64,000 bases of DNA from [Phormidium] sp. LEGE 05292 (GCF_015207735.1 NZ_JADEWG010000003.1:1-64000); one strand, 5' to 3'; shown: positions 15,356 to 24,396, counted from the first letter of the stretch. Numbers and translations are program-made. Notes: generated by a model from the sequence alone, not told the origin.

Positions 15356-18300
15356 ATGATTCCTCTACAACTCTCATTAACAAACTTCCTCAGCTATCGT
15401 AAAGCAACCCTGGATTTTCGGGGATTGCATACTGCTTGCATTTGTGGCGCAAATGGGGCGGGAAAATCTTCCCTTTTAGAAGCTATCACTTGGGCGATTT
15501 GGGGCGAAAGTCGGGCGGCGACTGAAGATGATGTCATCCACTCTGGCGCGGATGAGGTTCATGTGATTTTCGTTTTTGAACATCAACAAGCAGTTTATCG
15601 CGTTTTACGATCGCGTCGCCGAGGCGGAGGCGCAACTTTAGAATTTCAGGTAGAAACCCCTACAGGTTATCGCGCTTTAACCGAACGGGGAATGCGTTCA
15701 ACTCAGCAATTAATTTCCGAACACCTGAAATTAGATTACGATACTTTTATTAATTCCGCTTATTTGCGTCAAGGTCGAGCCGATGAATTCATGCTCAGAA
15801 AACCCACTGAACGCAAACAAATTTTAGCAGATTTGTTGAAGCTAAGTCAATATGAAGAATTAGCCGAAAAAGCCAAAGATTTATCCCGTCAATTTAAAGG
15901 ACAAGCGGATCAAATTCAGCAGGATTTAGACAGAATTAAAATTCAGTTACAACAGCGAGATGTCATTGCTCAAGAACAAGCGATCGTAGAAGCCCAGATC
16001 AACACTCTCCAACAAGCCCAAGCTGCTGATAATCAAGAATTGCAAAGGTTACAAGCTCTACAACATCAGCGCCAAACTTGGGAACAACAACTAACTTGGC
16101 AACAACAACAATATCAGAATCTTCGGGGAGATATTGAACGACTCCAGCAAGATTTGGCGAGTAGTCAACAGCAACAACAAGAGTTAGAAAATCTCCTGAG
16201 TCAGGAAGCAGAAATTACTGCTGGTTATGCTCATTTTCAAAACTTGCAATCTCAAGAAGAAGCATTAGCCGGAAAATTTCAATCCCATCAAAAAGCAGTT
16301 GAACAAAAGCGCAAGTTACAAGAACAACAAACTGGGGTAATTAACGAGTTAAATCTGCAATTGCGTCAGATACAAACTCAGTTACAAGAGTTAGATAAAC
16401 AGGAACAACAAAACCAACAAATTTTAAATCAAACAGGCGAAGTTGAAGCAGCTTTAGCGAAGTTACAACAGGCGCGAATTCGCTTAAATCAATTGGATGA
16501 ATTGCAATTGCAAGTTAGTCCTTTGTTGCAGCGTCGTCAACAGTTGCAAAACCAGATCGATCGCACTCATGCTAAACTCAGCGCCAGGTTAGAGGAAATC
16601 TCCGCTTCCGCTTACCAATTGCAAGCACAGCAGCAACGTCAACCAAAATTGCAACAAGCAGTCATGGAAGTGGCGACGCAAATCGATCAGTTGGAGAAAA
16701 AGCGAGTTTACCAACAGCGCGTGCAGGAGAAAGGTTTAGAAAGACGCAGCTTTATGGAGCGTCTGCAAGAAAATCAGAGGGTATGTGAGCAAAAAATCGG
16801 AGAATTGCAGCAAAAAATCGATATGTTGCAAAATCCCGATGCAATTTGCCCTTTGTGCGATCGCCCCCTTGACGAACACCACTGGGATAGAGTCGTTCAA
16901 AAAACCCAAAACGAACACCAGGAAATTCAACAGGAGTTTTGGGTAATTCGAGAGCAATTAGCAGTCTGCGAGCGAGAAATCCAGGTACTTCGGGGTGAAT
17001 ATCGCCAATTATCCCAAGAATTAGCACCTTATGATAATTTACGAGAACAAAGGGGAGAATTGCAAGCCCAACTTCAGGCGACAGGCGATGTACAACAACG
17101 TTTGCAACAAATGAGAGCGGAAGTTGAGCATTTAGAGCGATCGCTAGCCACTGGAAATTATGCCACAGAAGTCCAGCAAGAACTGCGCCAACTAGAGCAA
17201 GAGTTACAAAACTTGAGCTACGATGAGAAAAACCACGCTTTAGCCCGAAATGAAGTCGAAAGATGGCGTTGGGCGGAAATTAAGCAGGATCGAATCAAAG
17301 AAGCGCAACGTCGTCAAACCCAAATTAGCAGCAGAAGACCTGAACTACAAGCCCAAATCGCCGAAATTCAAAGCCAAATTGAGCAACAACAAACAGATTC
17401 CGAATTATCGCGTCAAATTGCCGCTATTAACCAGAAAATCGCCGAAATAGATTACAAAGAAAGCGAGTACAACTCTGTAAGAACTGCGGTGCGTCAAGCA
17501 CGTAATTGGGAAATGCGCTATCAACAATTGATTGCGGCGCAACAACAATATCCGCAAATTCGCCAACGCTGTCAAGAGTTAGCGGGAGTGTTGGAAGTGC
17601 GATCGCAAGACGTAGAAACTGCTAACCTACAAATTACTAATATCATCAAACAATTAGAGCAAATTCCCAACACATTTAATGAAATTCAAACCATAGAACA
17701 GCAGATGCAATGGCGAAAACTGCAATTAGAAGAACAGTTGCGTCAAATGGGAAGTTTGCAACAACAATTACAGCATTTGGAAAGACTAAATCAAGAATAT
17801 CAAATTCAAACTTCCCAATTAACCAAAGCAAAACGTCAATATAAAGTCTATAACTCTTTAACAGAAGCTTTTGGTAAAAAAGGTATTCAAGCTTACATGA
17901 TTGAGAACATTTTACCACAATTAGAAGCCGAAACAAACTCTTTATTAGCAAGACTTACAGGGAATCAATTGCACGTTCAATTCGTCACTCAAAGAGCCGG
18001 AAAAAGCGGTAGAACATCAAGTAAAAAAGATGTGAAAATGATTGATACCCTGGATATTTTGATTGCAGATGCGCGGGGTACTCGTGCTTACGAAACTTAT
18101 TCCGGTGGCGAAGCATTTCGGATTAACTTTTCGATTCGTTTAGCATTAGCAAGACTACTAGCACAACGCGCAGGAACAGCTTTACAAATGCTGATTGTAG
18201 ACGAAGGTTTTGGAACACAAGATCAGGAAGGTTGCGATCGCCTAATTGCGGCGATAAATGCGATCGCCAACGACTTCGCCTGCATCCTCACCGTCACCCA

Positions 18301-18385
18301 CATGCCATACTTCAAAGAAGCCTTCCAAGCGCGAATTGAAGTCAACAAAACACCCAACGGTTCCCAATTAAGGTTATCTATGTAG
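15356..18385 (+). CDS. sbcC: SbcC/Rad50-type exonuclease subunit
   Basis: The 1009-residue SMC-like ATPase has an N-terminal half-domain with Walker A GANGAGKSS (31-39). A long, Gln-rich antiparallel coiled coil (about 175-880) is folded at a zinc hook CPLCDRPL (Cys498, Cys501). The C-terminal half has the signature YSGGE (915-919) and Walker B MLIVDEGF (945-952). With SbcD (Mre11) it opens DNA hairpins and processes double-strand ends; no sbcD is in the window. Processing of palindromes is relevant given the repeat-rich surroundings, but that link is speculative. The start at 15356 gives the expected N-terminus MIPLQLSLTNFLSYR. Confidence 0.95.
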   Translation: MIPLQLSLTNFLSYRKATLDFRGLHTACICGANGAGKSSLLEAITWAIWGESRAATEDDVIHSGADEVHVIFVFEHQQAVYRVLRSRRRGGGATLEFQVETPTGYRALTERGMRSTQQLISEHLKLDYDTFINSAYLRQGRADEFMLRKPTERKQILADLLKLSQYEELAEKAKDLSRQFKGQADQIQQDLDRIKIQLQQRDVIAQEQAIVEAQINTLQQAQAADNQELQRLQALQHQRQTWEQQLTWQQQQYQNLRGDIERLQQDLASSQQQQQELENLLSQEAEITAGYAHFQNLQSQEEALAGKFQSHQKAVEQKRKLQEQQTGVINELNLQLRQIQTQLQELDKQEQQNQQILNQTGEVEAALAKLQQARIRLNQLDELQLQVSPLLQRRQQLQNQIDRTHAKLSARLEEISASAYQLQAQQQRQPKLQQAVMEVATQIDQLEKKRVYQQRVQEKGLERRSFMERLQENQRVCEQKIGELQQKIDMLQNPDAICPLCDRPLDEHHWDRVVQKTQNEHQEIQQEFWVIREQLAVCEREIQVLRGEYRQLSQELAPYDNLREQRGELQAQLQATGDVQQRLQQMRAEVEHLERSLATGNYATEVQQELRQLEQELQNLSYDEKNHALARNEVERWRWAEIKQDRIKEAQRRQTQISSRRPELQAQIAEIQSQIEQQQTDSELSRQIAAINQKIAEIDYKESEYNSVRTAVRQARNWEMRYQQLIAAQQQYPQIRQRCQELAGVLEVRSQDVETANLQITNIIKQLEQIPNTFNEIQTIEQQMQWRKLQLEEQLRQMGSLQQQLQHLERLNQEYQIQTSQLTKAKRQYKVYNSLTEAFGKKGIQAYMIENILPQLEAETNSLLARLTGNQLHVQFVTQRAGKSGRTSSKKDVKMIDTLDILIADARGTRAYETYSGGEAFRINFSIRLALARLLAQRAGTALQMLIVDEGFGTQDQEGCDRLIAAINAIANDFACILTVTHMPYFKEAFQARIEVNKTPNGSQLRLSM

Positions 18386-18419
18386 ATTTCCGAAAAGTTG
18401 TGATACAATGATTAATTGT

Positions 18420-18491
18420 GCCGATATAGCTCAGTGGTAGAGTAGCTGATTCGTAATCAGTTGGTCGTGGGTTCAAATCCCACTATCGGCT
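18420..18491 (+). tRNA. tRNA-Thr (CGT anticodon)
   Basis: The 72-base cloverleaf has a 7 bp acceptor stem (GCCGATA with TATCGGC, discriminator T), D arm GCTCAGTGGTAGAGTAGC, anticodon stem GCTGA/TCAGT with loop TTCGTAA (anticodon CGT, reading ACG), and T arm GTGGGTTCAAATCCCAC. CCA is not encoded. It lies 35 bp after sbcC and just before an accessory stretch. Confidence 0.95.
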
Positions 18492-18601
18492 TAGTAAAAT
18501 CAAGGGTTTCAGCCATTCACCTTTTTACCTGTTACCCATTATTACCTAAGATTCACCTAAAATATCCACTAGCTAAGACAGTTGCTTTAAAGAGGTAAAT
18601 T

Positions 18602-18862
18602 ATGGCAACATTCACCATCGAAAACCTACCCGATGACTTAATAGCACAATTGCAACAACTTGCCAGCCAAAACAATCAAACAATCAATGAGCAAATCATC
18701 AACCTATTAAAACAAGCAGTACAAAAACCCCAACCTCCCCTAAAATTTCTCATCTCTCCCGAAACAGATCCCACCTGGGAAGAACGCCGCAAAGCTGTCC
18801 CTAAACTGCAAGCAGAAATCGACCAAAGACTAGAACAACGCCGTGCTTCTAATGTTGAATAG
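18602..18862 (+). CDS. Ribbon-helix-helix antitoxin (FitA/VapB type)
   Basis: The 86-residue protein starts with a ribbon-helix-helix fold: strand ATFTIENLPDDL, then two helices (IAQLQQLASQNNQ and INEQIINLLKQAV). A disordered, charged toxin-binding tail follows, containing DPTWEERRKAVPKLQAEIDQRLEQRR. It binds its own promoter and neutralises a PIN toxin. It lies 38 bp before the PIN-domain frame, which is interrupted by a stop codon. So the antitoxin may persist without an active partner. Confidence 0.85.
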   Translation: MATFTIENLPDDLIAQLQQLASQNNQTINEQIINLLKQAVQKPQPPLKFLISPETDPTWEERRKAVPKLQAEIDQRLEQRRASNVE

Positions 18863-18900
18863 CTTGATAGCACTGCTTTACTCAGAGAGGATCGAGATAG

Positions 18901-19353
18901 ATGACAACGCCCTTACGATGCGTTATTGATGCGAGTGTGGGAATTAAGCGATTTGTACCCGATCCTTTAACCCCAAAAGTTTATCAACTGTTCGCCCACC
19001 TCGCTATTGGGCAAACATAATTCTTCATCCCAGATCTGTTTTATATTGAAATCGCAAATATCTTTTGGAAATATGTTCGCGCCGGACTTTACGCTGCTGC
19101 GGATGTTCCAGCAGACTTAGCTACCCTAAAAACTTTCCCTCTACAACTTGTTTCTATGGCTGAGTTAATGGAAGAAGCCGTTAATATCGCTATAGTTTAC
19201 GGAATTTCTGCTTATGATGCGTCTTATGTTGCGCTTTCTCACCGAGTCAGTGCCCCTTTACTCACATTAGATCAAAGATTAGTAAATACTCTCACCAATG
19301 CACCTTATAACGTGCAGTTATTTACCAACTTTTCTGTTCCACCTTTGCCTTAA
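18901..19353 (+). pseudogene. VapC-like PIN toxin gene interrupted by an in-frame stop
   Basis: The reading frame from the ATG at 18901 encodes a PIN start (CVIDASVGIKRF) but meets TAA at 19018-19020, after codon 39. Without any frame change it continues as FFIPDLFYIEIANIFWKYVR, AYDASYVALSH and TLDQRL to the normal end at 19353. The acidic PIN residues (DAS, E in YIEIAN, D in YDASY, D in TLDQRL) are all present across the two pieces. One base substitution therefore explains the defect. PIN toxins are RNases. A sequencing error or stop-codon readthrough are alternatives. A shorter product from an internal start would lack the first catalytic Asp. Confidence 0.88.
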
Positions 19354-19414
19354 AATAATGCACAAACAAATCCTGATTATTAACCGATCGCGTTTTACCT
19401 TTGAATGAAAATGA

Positions 19415-19447
19415 GCGATACGCGCTACGCGCACACTTCGTGAACGC
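19415..19447. repeat. 33 bp dispersed repeat, copy 1
   Basis: The reverse complement of this stretch matches 39020-39052 with about three mismatches, centred on GCGCGTAGCGCGTATCGC. The core is partly palindromic. It is part of the family of short GCGTAGCGC-type intergenic repeats common in cyanobacteria. Confidence 0.7.
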
Positions 19448-19477
19448 ACTCCAAAAATTAACTAAAGTTGAGAAGGA

Positions 19478-19733
19478 GCGATCGCACTCCGAAAATTAGC
19501 TAAAGTTTAGAGAGCGATCGCTTTTTGCCTTTGAGTGAAAATGAGCGATCGCACTCCCAAAATTATCTAAAGTTGAGAGAGCGATCGCACTTCGATAATA
19601 AGTTGAAGTTAACAGAGAGCGATCGCTTTTTACCTTTGAGTGAAAATCAGCGATCGCACTCCCAAAATTATCTAAAGTTGAGAAGGAGCGATCGCACTTC
19701 TATAATAAGTTGAAGTTAAAAGAGAGCGATCGC
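19478..19733. repeat. HIP1-rich tandem repeat array
   Basis: Eight exact GCGATCGC octamers start at 19478, 19514, 19545, 19581, 19619, 19650, 19688 and 19726. The block between them repeats with a 105-107 bp period (19514 to 19619 to 19726): CTTTTTGCCTTTGAGTGAAAATGAG, ACTCCCAAAATTATC, then ATAATAAGTTGAAGTTAA. About two full units plus a partial upstream copy are seen. The short open frame through it is a by-product of the repeats. Confidence 0.9.
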
Positions 19734-19837
19734 TTTTTTCCTGGAAGTGGAAATGGGCATTACATTTTTAGAAGTGTTATATTAAAAGGAAAGTGTCTTA
19801 CCTCACTTGCAAATACTATTAAATTATTGAGGTCAAA

Positions 19838-20236
19838 ATGTTTGGTTATTCAAAAGAGCTAGAAGCAAACATTAAACGAGGAGATCATATATCTAATGAG
19901 CTTGCAAAGCATAAAGCTCAAGAAGAATACGACAAATCAGCTAGTGGAGTTTTTGAAAGATTGCAGTTGTGGATTGAAAAGGAAAAAAGTCAACTAGAAG
20001 CTGATGAACAGCTACAGGTAGTTTACTACAATCGGGCAGGAAACCCCATTTATTTAAATCAAATAAATTACTATAATCCTCAAATGATTATACTGCGTGG
20101 AGAAGATACCGAAGGAAATAGTCATCGGCTTATAATGAATATGAACTTGGTTGAGCTAGATCTAATTCGGCTAAAGATTAAAGGGGAAAACAAGAAGCAA
20201 ATAAAATTAGGATTTGCGATTGAAAATATTAAATAG
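19838..20236 (+). CDS. Hypothetical protein encoded with the zinc ribbon-helicase gene
   Basis: The 132-residue protein is unrecognised. Residues 1-60 are charged and probably helical (KELEANIKRGDHISNELAKHKAQEEYD...WIEKEKSQLEAD). Residues 65-125 look like a small beta-rich domain (QVVYYNRAGNPIYLNQINYYN, MIILRGEDTEGNSHRLIMNMNLVELDLIRLKI). It ends 14 bp before the 1381-residue fusion gene, so the two are probably one operon and may act together. The ATG at 19838 has GAGG 9 bp upstream. Confidence 0.75.
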   Translation: MFGYSKELEANIKRGDHISNELAKHKAQEEYDKSASGVFERLQLWIEKEKSQLEADEQLQVVYYNRAGNPIYLNQINYYNPQMIILRGEDTEGNSHRLIMNMNLVELDLIRLKIKGENKKQIKLGFAIENIK

Positions 20237-20250
20237 CACGAATCTATGTA

Positions 20251-23200
20251 ATGCAAAACTCTAGAAAAGATCCACTGTCAATTACTCATCCCCAATTAGC
20301 TACTCAATGGCATCAAGAAAAAAACGGAACTCTTACTCCAAGTCAGGTGCTAGCAGGATCAGAGAAAAAAGCTTGGTGGATATGTCCTAATAATTCTAGC
20401 CACGAGTGGGAAGCTGTTATTAATAGTAGAGTTAGAGGGAATGGATGTCCATTTTGTAGTGGGCATAAAGCTTCGATTGTAAACTCACTTGCCAGTCTTT
20501 ATCCCGAAATAGTTAAGCAATGGCATCCCACAAGAAACGGAACACTTACACCAGATCAGGTAACAGCATATTCCAATCAAAAAGTCTGGTGGAAATGCCC
20601 TAATTGTTCCGATCATGAATGGGAGGTGTCACCAGCAAGCAGAACATCCAAAAGAACAACGGGATGTCCCTTCTGTAGTAGTCGAAAAGTCTCAATCTCA
20701 AACTCTCTAACTAGTCTTTATCCTGAAATAGCTAAACAATGGCACTCTACAAAGAATGGAACTCTCACACCCAATCAGGTATCGAGTGGTTCACACAATA
20801 AAGTGTGGTGGAAATGTGCTATTGGTATTGACCACGAGTGGGAAACTTCTATTGCTAATAGAGTACAAGGAAAAGGTTGTCCGTTTTGCGCTGGTCAAAA
20901 AGTCTCTGTCACCAACTCACTAGCCACTCTTTGCCCAGAATTGGCTAAACAGTGGCATCCAGAAAAAAACGGGACACTCACACCATCTCAGGTTACAACA
21001 GGCTCAACTAAAAAAGTGTGGTGGGTGTGTACAAAATACTTGAATCATGAGTGGGAAGCTAGTATTGGGCATAGAGTCAGTGGTAGAGGATGCCCTTTTT
21101 GTAGCGGTCGAAAACCTTCAACTACTAACTCCTTAGCAAGTCTTTACCCTGAAATAGCTGCACAATGGCATCCAACGCGAAACGGGGAACTTACACCACA
21201 CCAAGTTGTAGCAGGTTCACATCAAAAAGTTTGGTGGATATGTCCCAAAAGTTCTGATCATGAGTGGGAAGCATCGATTGGAAACAAAGTTAAGGGTAGG
21301 GGGTGTCCTTTTTGTGCTGGACAAAAGCCTTCAGTAACTAACTCTTTAGCAAGTCTTTATCCTGAAATAGCTGCACAATGGCATCCTATAAAAAATGGAT
21401 CATTGACTCCAGATCTAGTTATGCCAGGTTCAGAAAAGAAAGCTTGGTGGAAATGTCCCATCAATCCTACTCACGAATGGCAAGCTAGCATTTACAGCAG
21501 AGCTAACGGCGGTGCAGGATGTCCTGCGTGTAACAATGGGTGGACAGTGGGAGCCATACGTGGATTTGTAGCTTCATTAATTAACTATCTCAACACTTTT
21601 ACACCTGCTGAACTTTATCTCCTCTTTCAACAAAGCGGACTCCTACAAACTCAAGGCAAAGGAAAAGGCTTTGTAAAAGCTCTCGTTACTGGACGCTTTC
21701 CAATAGAAGAACTTGAAAAGTTTGTCAAAGGTGAACCATCGCTAGCAGACGAATTCCACCAAGATAAAAACCTAACACTCGAAGCACTCGAAACCAACAA
21801 CAATAACCACAACCCAGAAACCCAAAAACCAACCACAGAAGACCAAATTGACCAAACAATCGACCCATCCGACGAACAAGACGACCTAAACCTTCCCATC
21901 GTCCAAACAAAACAAGTCCTCAAATCCTTAGATCATCACATCGTATCCTCAGCCGATGCAGAAGCCGTCGAATTTCTCATCGCCTCTGCAAAAGCCAAAA
22001 TTTGGAAACACACCTTTCAAGAAGAAACCACAGCCATCACCCAAGCCGAAACATACACAGGCGACAGCTACGCCCAACGAGTCAAAAGCGAATTCCTAGA
22101 CGAATATCACCGCGCCAAAAACCTCCAAATCCCCACAGGATACGCCTTCCAAATCAACGGCAAACCAGCAGAACCAAACCTGATGCAACGACTCATAGCC
22201 GTTCGAGTCCGCGACAACAAACGAGTCGGAAATTGGTCAGGAACAGGTGCAGGCAAAACCCTCTCCGCAGTCCTCGCCAGTCGCGTCATCAACGCCCAAC
22301 TCACCCTAATCTGCTGTCCCAATAGCGTCGTCGAAGGTTGGAAAAACGCCATCCTCGACATATTCCCAGAAAGCCAAATCGCCACCAAAACCTTCACACC
22401 CAACTGGCAAAACAGATCCCCCCTAGCCCCCCTTAACAAGGGGGGAACTCCAACCACTCCCCCTAATACAACTCAACCCAACCAAGAAAAAACTCTAACA
22501 ACTCCCCCCTTAGTAAGGGGGGCTGGGGGGGATCTTTCCCCTAATACAACTCAACCCAACCAAGAAAAAACTCTAACAACTCCCCCCTTAGTAAGGGGGG
22601 CTGGGGGGGATCTTTCCCCTAATACAACTCAACCCAACCAAGAAAAAACTCCAACCACTCCCCCCTTACTAAGGGGGGTTGGGGGGGATCTTCCCCGCTA
22701 CCTCATCCTCAACTACGAAAAATTCCAACAACCCGAATCCCCCGACTGGGTGCGTACCCTAATCGAAAGCGAACAAATCGACTTCATCGTAATCGACGAA
22801 ATACACTACACCAAACAGCGTCAAGTTGAGGATATGTCCCGACGCAAAGAACTGATCGGTGCCCTCATCGCCAGCGCCAACGAACAAAACCCCAACTTGC
22901 ACATTATCGGAATGTCCGCCACCCCAGTCATCAACAACCTACAAGAAGGCAAAAGTTTAGTCGAAATGGTGACAGGAGTCGCCCACAACGAACTCGACAT
23001 CCGCCCCACAATACCCAACTGCATGAAACTGCATCAGCGACTCGTCACTCTGGGCATTCGCTGGATGCCAGAATATAACCTGGAATACGAACAAATCGAA
23101 ATCCCTGTTGACTGCGGCGACTACATCGACCAAATTCGCGCCCTTGGTAAAAACGGCACCCCACTAGAACTAGAAAAAATCCTCACCCACGCCCGTTTAC

Positions 23201-24396
23201 CCGTAATTCGCCAACAAATCCAACCAAAAACCCTGATTTACACCCATTACATCCAAGGAATCGACAGTTTACTGAAAAATGCCCTAGAAGCAGATGGTTG
23301 GCGAGTCGGATTCTACACAGGCGAAGACAAATCCGGTTTACCAGGATTCCTCAAAGGCGAAATTGACGTACTCATTGGTTCCAGCGCCATTGGTACAGGA
23401 GTAGATGGTTTACAGCACGTCTGCAACCAGCTAATTATCAACGTCCTACCCTGGACTCATGCCGAATTTGAACAACTCAAAGGACGCATCTACCGCCAAG
23501 GACAAGTCAACAATAAAGTAAAAATGGTCATTCCCCTGACCTTTGCCACAGTTAACGGTCAACATTGGTCATGGTGCGAATCTAAAATGCAGCGTCTTCG
23601 CTTCAAAAAATCGATCGCAGATGCAGCCGTTGACGGCGTAGTTCCTGAAGGACATTTACGCACCCCCGCCCAAGCCTACCAAGATGTGATAAGTTGGCTA
23701 GAACGCCTCGAATCTGGCGAACTCCAAATCATCACCCGCCCCAAAATCATTATCCCAATTCCAGAGATCGATCCCACAGATGTGCAGCGAAGATTGCAAC
23801 GTTACGGCGACTTCTCCCAAATGAACCGTCTCTGGAATCAAACTCACAGCGCCAAAACTCACCAACGCCTGCAAGAAAATCCCGAAGAATGGGCGCAATA
23901 TCACACATTATATCAAGAATCTCGAAAAGATTGGGCGATTATTCCCTACGAAGAAATGATTCGTTGGTGTCAACAACGTAGCGGTTATGTTATCGGTGAT
24001 TTTGGTTGCGGTGAAGCCAAACTTGCCGAAGCAATTTCCGACAGACATACAGTTTACAGCTTCGATCATATCGCTATTAATAATAATGTAATTGCCTGCG
24101 ATATGTCTCACGTTCCCCTCAACGATGAAGAACTTGATGTAGCGATTTTCTCCCTTTCCCTAATGGGTTGCAACTTCACCGACTACCTAAGAGAAGCACG
24201 TCGTACACTTAAACTCGATGGTCAATTGCATATTATCGAAGCAACTTCCAGATTTGGTGATATTAATCAATTCTGCACTGATTTAGAAGCTTTAGGATTT
24301 GCCATTATTAGCCTTGAAGATATGTGGAAATTTACCCATATCACGGCTAGGAAAACTTACCGAAAACCACAAGCTGGAGTGGAATTGAAGTTTTAG
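20251..24396 (+). CDS. Zinc-ribbon array / SNF2-like helicase / Rrp8-like methyltransferase fusion
   Basis: The 1381-residue protein has three parts. Residues about 13-430 hold six DUF4379-type zinc-ribbon repeats (pattern QWH-ptkNG-LTP-qV, WWkCP...HEW, then GCPFC; Cys66/69 first, Cys424/427 last). Residues about 640-1170 are a superfamily 2 helicase with Walker A GTGAGKT (664-670), DEIH (849-852), GMSATP and a motif VI region LKGRIYRQGQ. Residues about 1190-1375 are an Rrp8-like SAM methyltransferase, with DFGCGEAKL (about 1250-1258), DMSHVPL (1284-1290) and FSLSLMG. Rrp8 methylates adenosine N1 of rRNA in eukaryotes; the substrate here is unknown. A 26-residue tandem repeat interrupts the helicase at about 724-815. 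It probably acts on foreign or structured nucleic acid (inference). Confidence 0.85.
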   Translation: MQNSRKDPLSITHPQLATQWHQEKNGTLTPSQVLAGSEKKAWWICPNNSSHEWEAVINSRVRGNGCPFCSGHKASIVNSLASLYPEIVKQWHPTRNGTLTPDQVTAYSNQKVWWKCPNCSDHEWEVSPASRTSKRTTGCPFCSSRKVSISNSLTSLYPEIAKQWHSTKNGTLTPNQVSSGSHNKVWWKCAIGIDHEWETSIANRVQGKGCPFCAGQKVSVTNSLATLCPELAKQWHPEKNGTLTPSQVTTGSTKKVWWVCTKYLNHEWEASIGHRVSGRGCPFCSGRKPSTTNSLASLYPEIAAQWHPTRNGELTPHQVVAGSHQKVWWICPKSSDHEWEASIGNKVKGRGCPFCAGQKPSVTNSLASLYPEIAAQWHPIKNGSLTPDLVMPGSEKKAWWKCPINPTHEWQASIYSRANGGAGCPACNNGWTVGAIRGFVASLINYLNTFTPAELYLLFQQSGLLQTQGKGKGFVKALVTGRFPIEELEKFVKGEPSLADEFHQDKNLTLEALETNNNNHNPETQKPTTEDQIDQTIDPSDEQDDLNLPIVQTKQVLKSLDHHIVSSADAEAVEFLIASAKAKIWKHTFQEETTAITQAETYTGDSYAQRVKSEFLDEYHRAKNLQIPTGYAFQINGKPAEPNLMQRLIAVRVRDNKRVGNWSGTGAGKTLSAVLASRVINAQLTLICCPNSVVEGWKNAILDIFPESQIATKTFTPNWQNRSPLAPLNKGGTPTTPPNTTQPNQEKTLTTPPLVRGAGGDLSPNTTQPNQEKTLTTPPLVRGAGGDLSPNTTQPNQEKTPTTPPLLRGVGGDLPRYLILNYEKFQQPESPDWVRTLIESEQIDFIVIDEIHYTKQRQVEDMSRRKELIGALIASANEQNPNLHIIGMSATPVINNLQEGKSLVEMVTGVAHNELDIRPTIPNCMKLHQRLVTLGIRWMPEYNLEYEQIEIPVDCGDYIDQIRALGKNGTPLELEKILTHARLPVIRQQIQPKTLIYTHYIQGIDSLLKNALEADGWRVGFYTGEDKSGLPGFLKGEIDVLIGSSAIGTGVDGLQHVCNQLIINVLPWTHAEFEQLKGRIYRQGQVNNKVKMVIPLTFATVNGQHWSWCESKMQRLRFKKSIADAAVDGVVPEGHLRTPAQAYQDVISWLERLESGELQIITRPKIIIPIPEIDPTDVQRRLQRYGDFSQMNRLWNQTHSAKTHQRLQENPEEWAQYHTLYQESRKDWAIIPYEEMIRWCQQRSGYVIGDFGCGEAKLAEAISDRHTVYSFDHIAINNNVIACDMSHVPLNDEELDVAIFSLSLMGCNFTDYLREARRTLKLDGQLHIIEATSRFGDINQFCTDLEALGFAIISLEDMWKFTHITARKTYRKPQAGVELKF
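22420..22695. repeat. In-frame 78 bp tandem repeats inside the helicase gene
   Basis: TAATACAACTCAACCC recurs at 22464, 22542 and 22620, a 78 bp period equal to 26 codons. Each unit ends with a CCCCCCTTAGTAAGGGGGG-type palindrome and GGGGGGATCT, the same blocks as the intergenic element at 15156-15240. A partial unit (AGATCCCCCCTAGCCCCCC, then AACAAGGGGGG) starts the block. Translation is an open Pro/Thr/Gly-rich linker without stops. Confidence 0.92.

Noticed and set aside
19525-19713. 62-codon frame with repeated peptide (ENERSHSQNYLKLR)
   Set aside because: It is the translation of the HIP1 tandem array and has no independent support.
19478-19733. CRISPR-like array
   Set aside because: Repeats are HIP1-centred with a 105 bp period and conserved spacers, unlike 20-50 bp repeats with unique spacers; no cas genes are present.
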